A stretch of DNA of 64,000 nt from Ptychodera flava (Eukaryota > Hemichordata > Enteropneusta > Ptychoderidae), in assembly GCF_041260155.1 (NCBI RefSeq), contig NC_091932.1:43102125-43166124 (forward strand), read 5' to 3'. Under the pieces are notes generated by a model, which made no database searches, was not told the DNA's origin, and was given only the letters and a program-made list of their open reading frames with translations. Shown here piece after piece: positions 62,053 to 64,000 of the stretch. How positions within the stretch are numbered: position 1 is the stretch's first letter; each line of letters begins with the position of its first letter. A program made the position numbers and the translations under genes.

Positions 62053-63334
62053 GAAAGAGAAAAGAAACTACTTACCTGGGATTTTCTAATGACTCCTGTA
62101 TAATTTTAGTGTGACATGTTTTAATATGAACAACATATTCTTTTAATTGAAATGTAAATTCGATACTACATTCAGTTTGGCATTAATCACAAAAAAGTTT
62201 TTCGCCAAATTCATGGAATATCTGCCAGTAGTTGTAGTACTCTTTATTGAATATAACAAAAGTTACTGTTGCTTCCCTGTTGATTCTAGTACACTGTAAT
62301 ATTAACACATAGGATGATAACTTAGGGCACTGACCATCTCTGTAACTGTTTGTGTTCTCATGGAAAATGTCATCAGACAGTGACACAGTGAAGAAAGGAC
62401 AAACAAAACAAATGATATGAGTAAGATGGTACATTGTTTCTACTTAACACAAAAAACCACAAACAGTTTTTGTTTTTAAAATACAGACTTTTTTACACTG
62501 ACATTCAACAAAACTGGATAAATTGCTGTTCAAAATACCTTGCCAATGTTATGCTGCCGCCGCCGCGACACGACGTCCCCACCCCAACCTCGGCTTCCGT
62601 CTCCACCTATAATTTACATTTCTCCGCCTGGGCAAATATCTACTGAAAACCCTGGTACATGGAGTCCTTACTTCTTATCATGGCCCAGTAGAAATGGGTC
62701 TTGATCTGGAAAGCTATGATGAAAAAGTGAAAAATTTCAAACATTGAAAAGATTGTGGTAACATTTGCTGATACAAGCCATTACAACAGTTGTCCATGTT
62801 TCCTTGTGAGGACTTTCTCACTATGCATGACTTTCTGTGTTTCTGAAACGGCGTGAGCAGGGATCATCGAAAGTAGTATAGTATACTCATATGACTGTGA
62901 AAATTACGGACAAATTAGCCTTGTGATAGTTTGCATCAGGAATAATAGAAACACATAAGAACCTCGGTCAGAGAGATCAGAATGCCATGTCACACCATGT
63001 GTTCGTCGAGATCCATGAGTTATTTTCTTCACTGCTTGTCCAATCTGCATCATCGCTCAAGAATTTTAAACAGACAACACAGTTACTAATTAAATCTGGT
63101 TTTCAGACGTAACATAAATGGATGACGGATGGATGTTTTTAAACATACTGAACATGTACAATTTAAAATTTGGGAGACATTGATTAAGGTAGCTATCTCA
63201 TGTTCTCGGCACTCTTATGGAGCGCATGCGCAAACAGTAATCATAACAGGCAGACAATCTGTCTGTCAATCAGAATCACGTCAAAGCTAACTCATGAGGT
63301 AGACGGTGTACATACAATATTCGAATCTGATGAA

Positions 63335-63478
63335 AATCCTATGTAGAGATGGGTTGGTCTTACACGCTATCGTATTACGGTCTTTTTAGCTCATATTTTG
63401 TATGGTCTTCTGCTTACAGGACCGCACAAAAAAACCATAATACGATAGTGTAAAAGACTGAGCCATCTCTACGTATTG
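63335..63478 (+). mobile_element. Small inverted-repeat MITE
   Basis: ATGTAGAGATGGGTTGGTCT with TACACGCTATCGTATTACGG at the left pairs with CCATAATACGATAGTGTAAA and AGACTGAGCCATCTCTACGT at the right, about 40-base arms around a 50-base loop. Confidence 0.6.
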
Positions 63479-64000
63479 ACAGGCCGACAACTTTACTGGA
63501 AAAGTAGCACAGGGTTTATTTTCCAAGCAATAGCATTAATGATAAAAGATAGTTACAATGCCTACACCAGGACGTAGAACAGGGAAATAGTTGTGTAAAT
63601 TTGAACTTAAAACATGTGTACGGCAGGTTACAGGTAACTCTGAGACAATTTTGAAGTCATATATCAAATATTGTTTTGCGATATGGAAAACAATGACACC
63701 CAAGGAGTAAAGAGATGAGAGAATCATCTTTTACTACAATGAAAATAAGGTAGTAGAATATGGAAACTTGATGGTTAGTTTTTCAAAAATAAATTTTTAT
63801 TGAATCATTACCGGGGAAAATGAGAAATAAAACATTCAGACATCGTATCATTTACAAAATGTCACCTGTCACAGTCTTAACTTTTTTCAGAGCTCTCTCA
63901 TCCTGCAGCCCTTATCTATGGCTTTAACGCATCGTTTTCAAACAACTGACTGATGGGCTGTGGGCATATGCTCAAGATAAACACTTAACACTGTTTTCTT

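Noticed and set aside
1-64000. tRNA, rRNA, retroviral or other large autonomous transposon genes
   Set aside because: No B-box-bearing cloverleaf, rRNA block, reverse transcriptase, integrase or transposase catalytic motif could be recognised by eye; short or degraded ones may have been missed.

Overview
The window is animal nuclear DNA. It holds intron-split genes with GT-AG junctions, long AT-rich non-coding stretches and a dense population of small DNA transposons. Protein similarity to vertebrate orthologues is high and introns are a few hundred bases to a few kb. Together with the pearl/HINE-like elements carrying TCTG microsatellites, this suggests a marine invertebrate, perhaps a non-vertebrate deuterostome such as a hemichordate. 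That placement is an inference; no mitochondrial or rRNA marker is present to fix the taxon.

Five host genes are supported. (1) About 13.2-16.2 kb, plus strand: a three-exon gene for a carrier (T) domain followed by the C-terminal amine-selecting/GNAT-like domain of an Ebony-type beta-alanyl-amine synthetase. No adenylation domain is visible and the carrier serine position reads Leu. (2) About 27.8-29.1 kb, minus strand: RBM34, a two-RRM nucleolar RNA-binding protein in one uninterrupted exon whose 3' end runs into a transposon. (3) 29.37-35.75 kb, plus strand: complete seven-exon AGPAT5, a lysophosphatidate acyltransferase. (4) 51.5-53.35 kb, minus strand: two-exon RNF146, a RING-WWE PAR-directed ubiquitin ligase. 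(5) From 53.985 kb, plus strand: the first eight exons of EIF3E; the rest lies beyond the window. RBM34/AGPAT5 and RNF146/EIF3E are head-to-head pairs with short shared promoter intervals. The five genes do not form one pathway.

Layout. 1-4.3 kb: two pearl/HINE-like elements with about 147-bp tandem cores. 4.3-13 kb: no supported gene, a few MITEs. 13-16.2 kb: Ebony-like gene. 16.2-27.8 kb: mostly transposons, including a hAT-like element, two MULE-like foldbacks with target-site duplications, a palindromic MITE, a possible recombinase-type gene fragment and further HINE pieces. 27.8-35.8 kb: RBM34 and AGPAT5. 35.8-51.5 kb: gene-poor, with nested inverted-repeat elements, one carrying six copies of a 14-bp motif. 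51.5-59.1 kb: RNF146 and EIF3E. 59.1-64 kb: an EIF3E intron holding a 67-bp minisatellite and MITEs.

The best candidates for something undescribed are the adenylation-less Ebony-like protein, the 3.2-kb inverted-repeat element with the repeated 14-mer, and the TAGCCCT foldback family.
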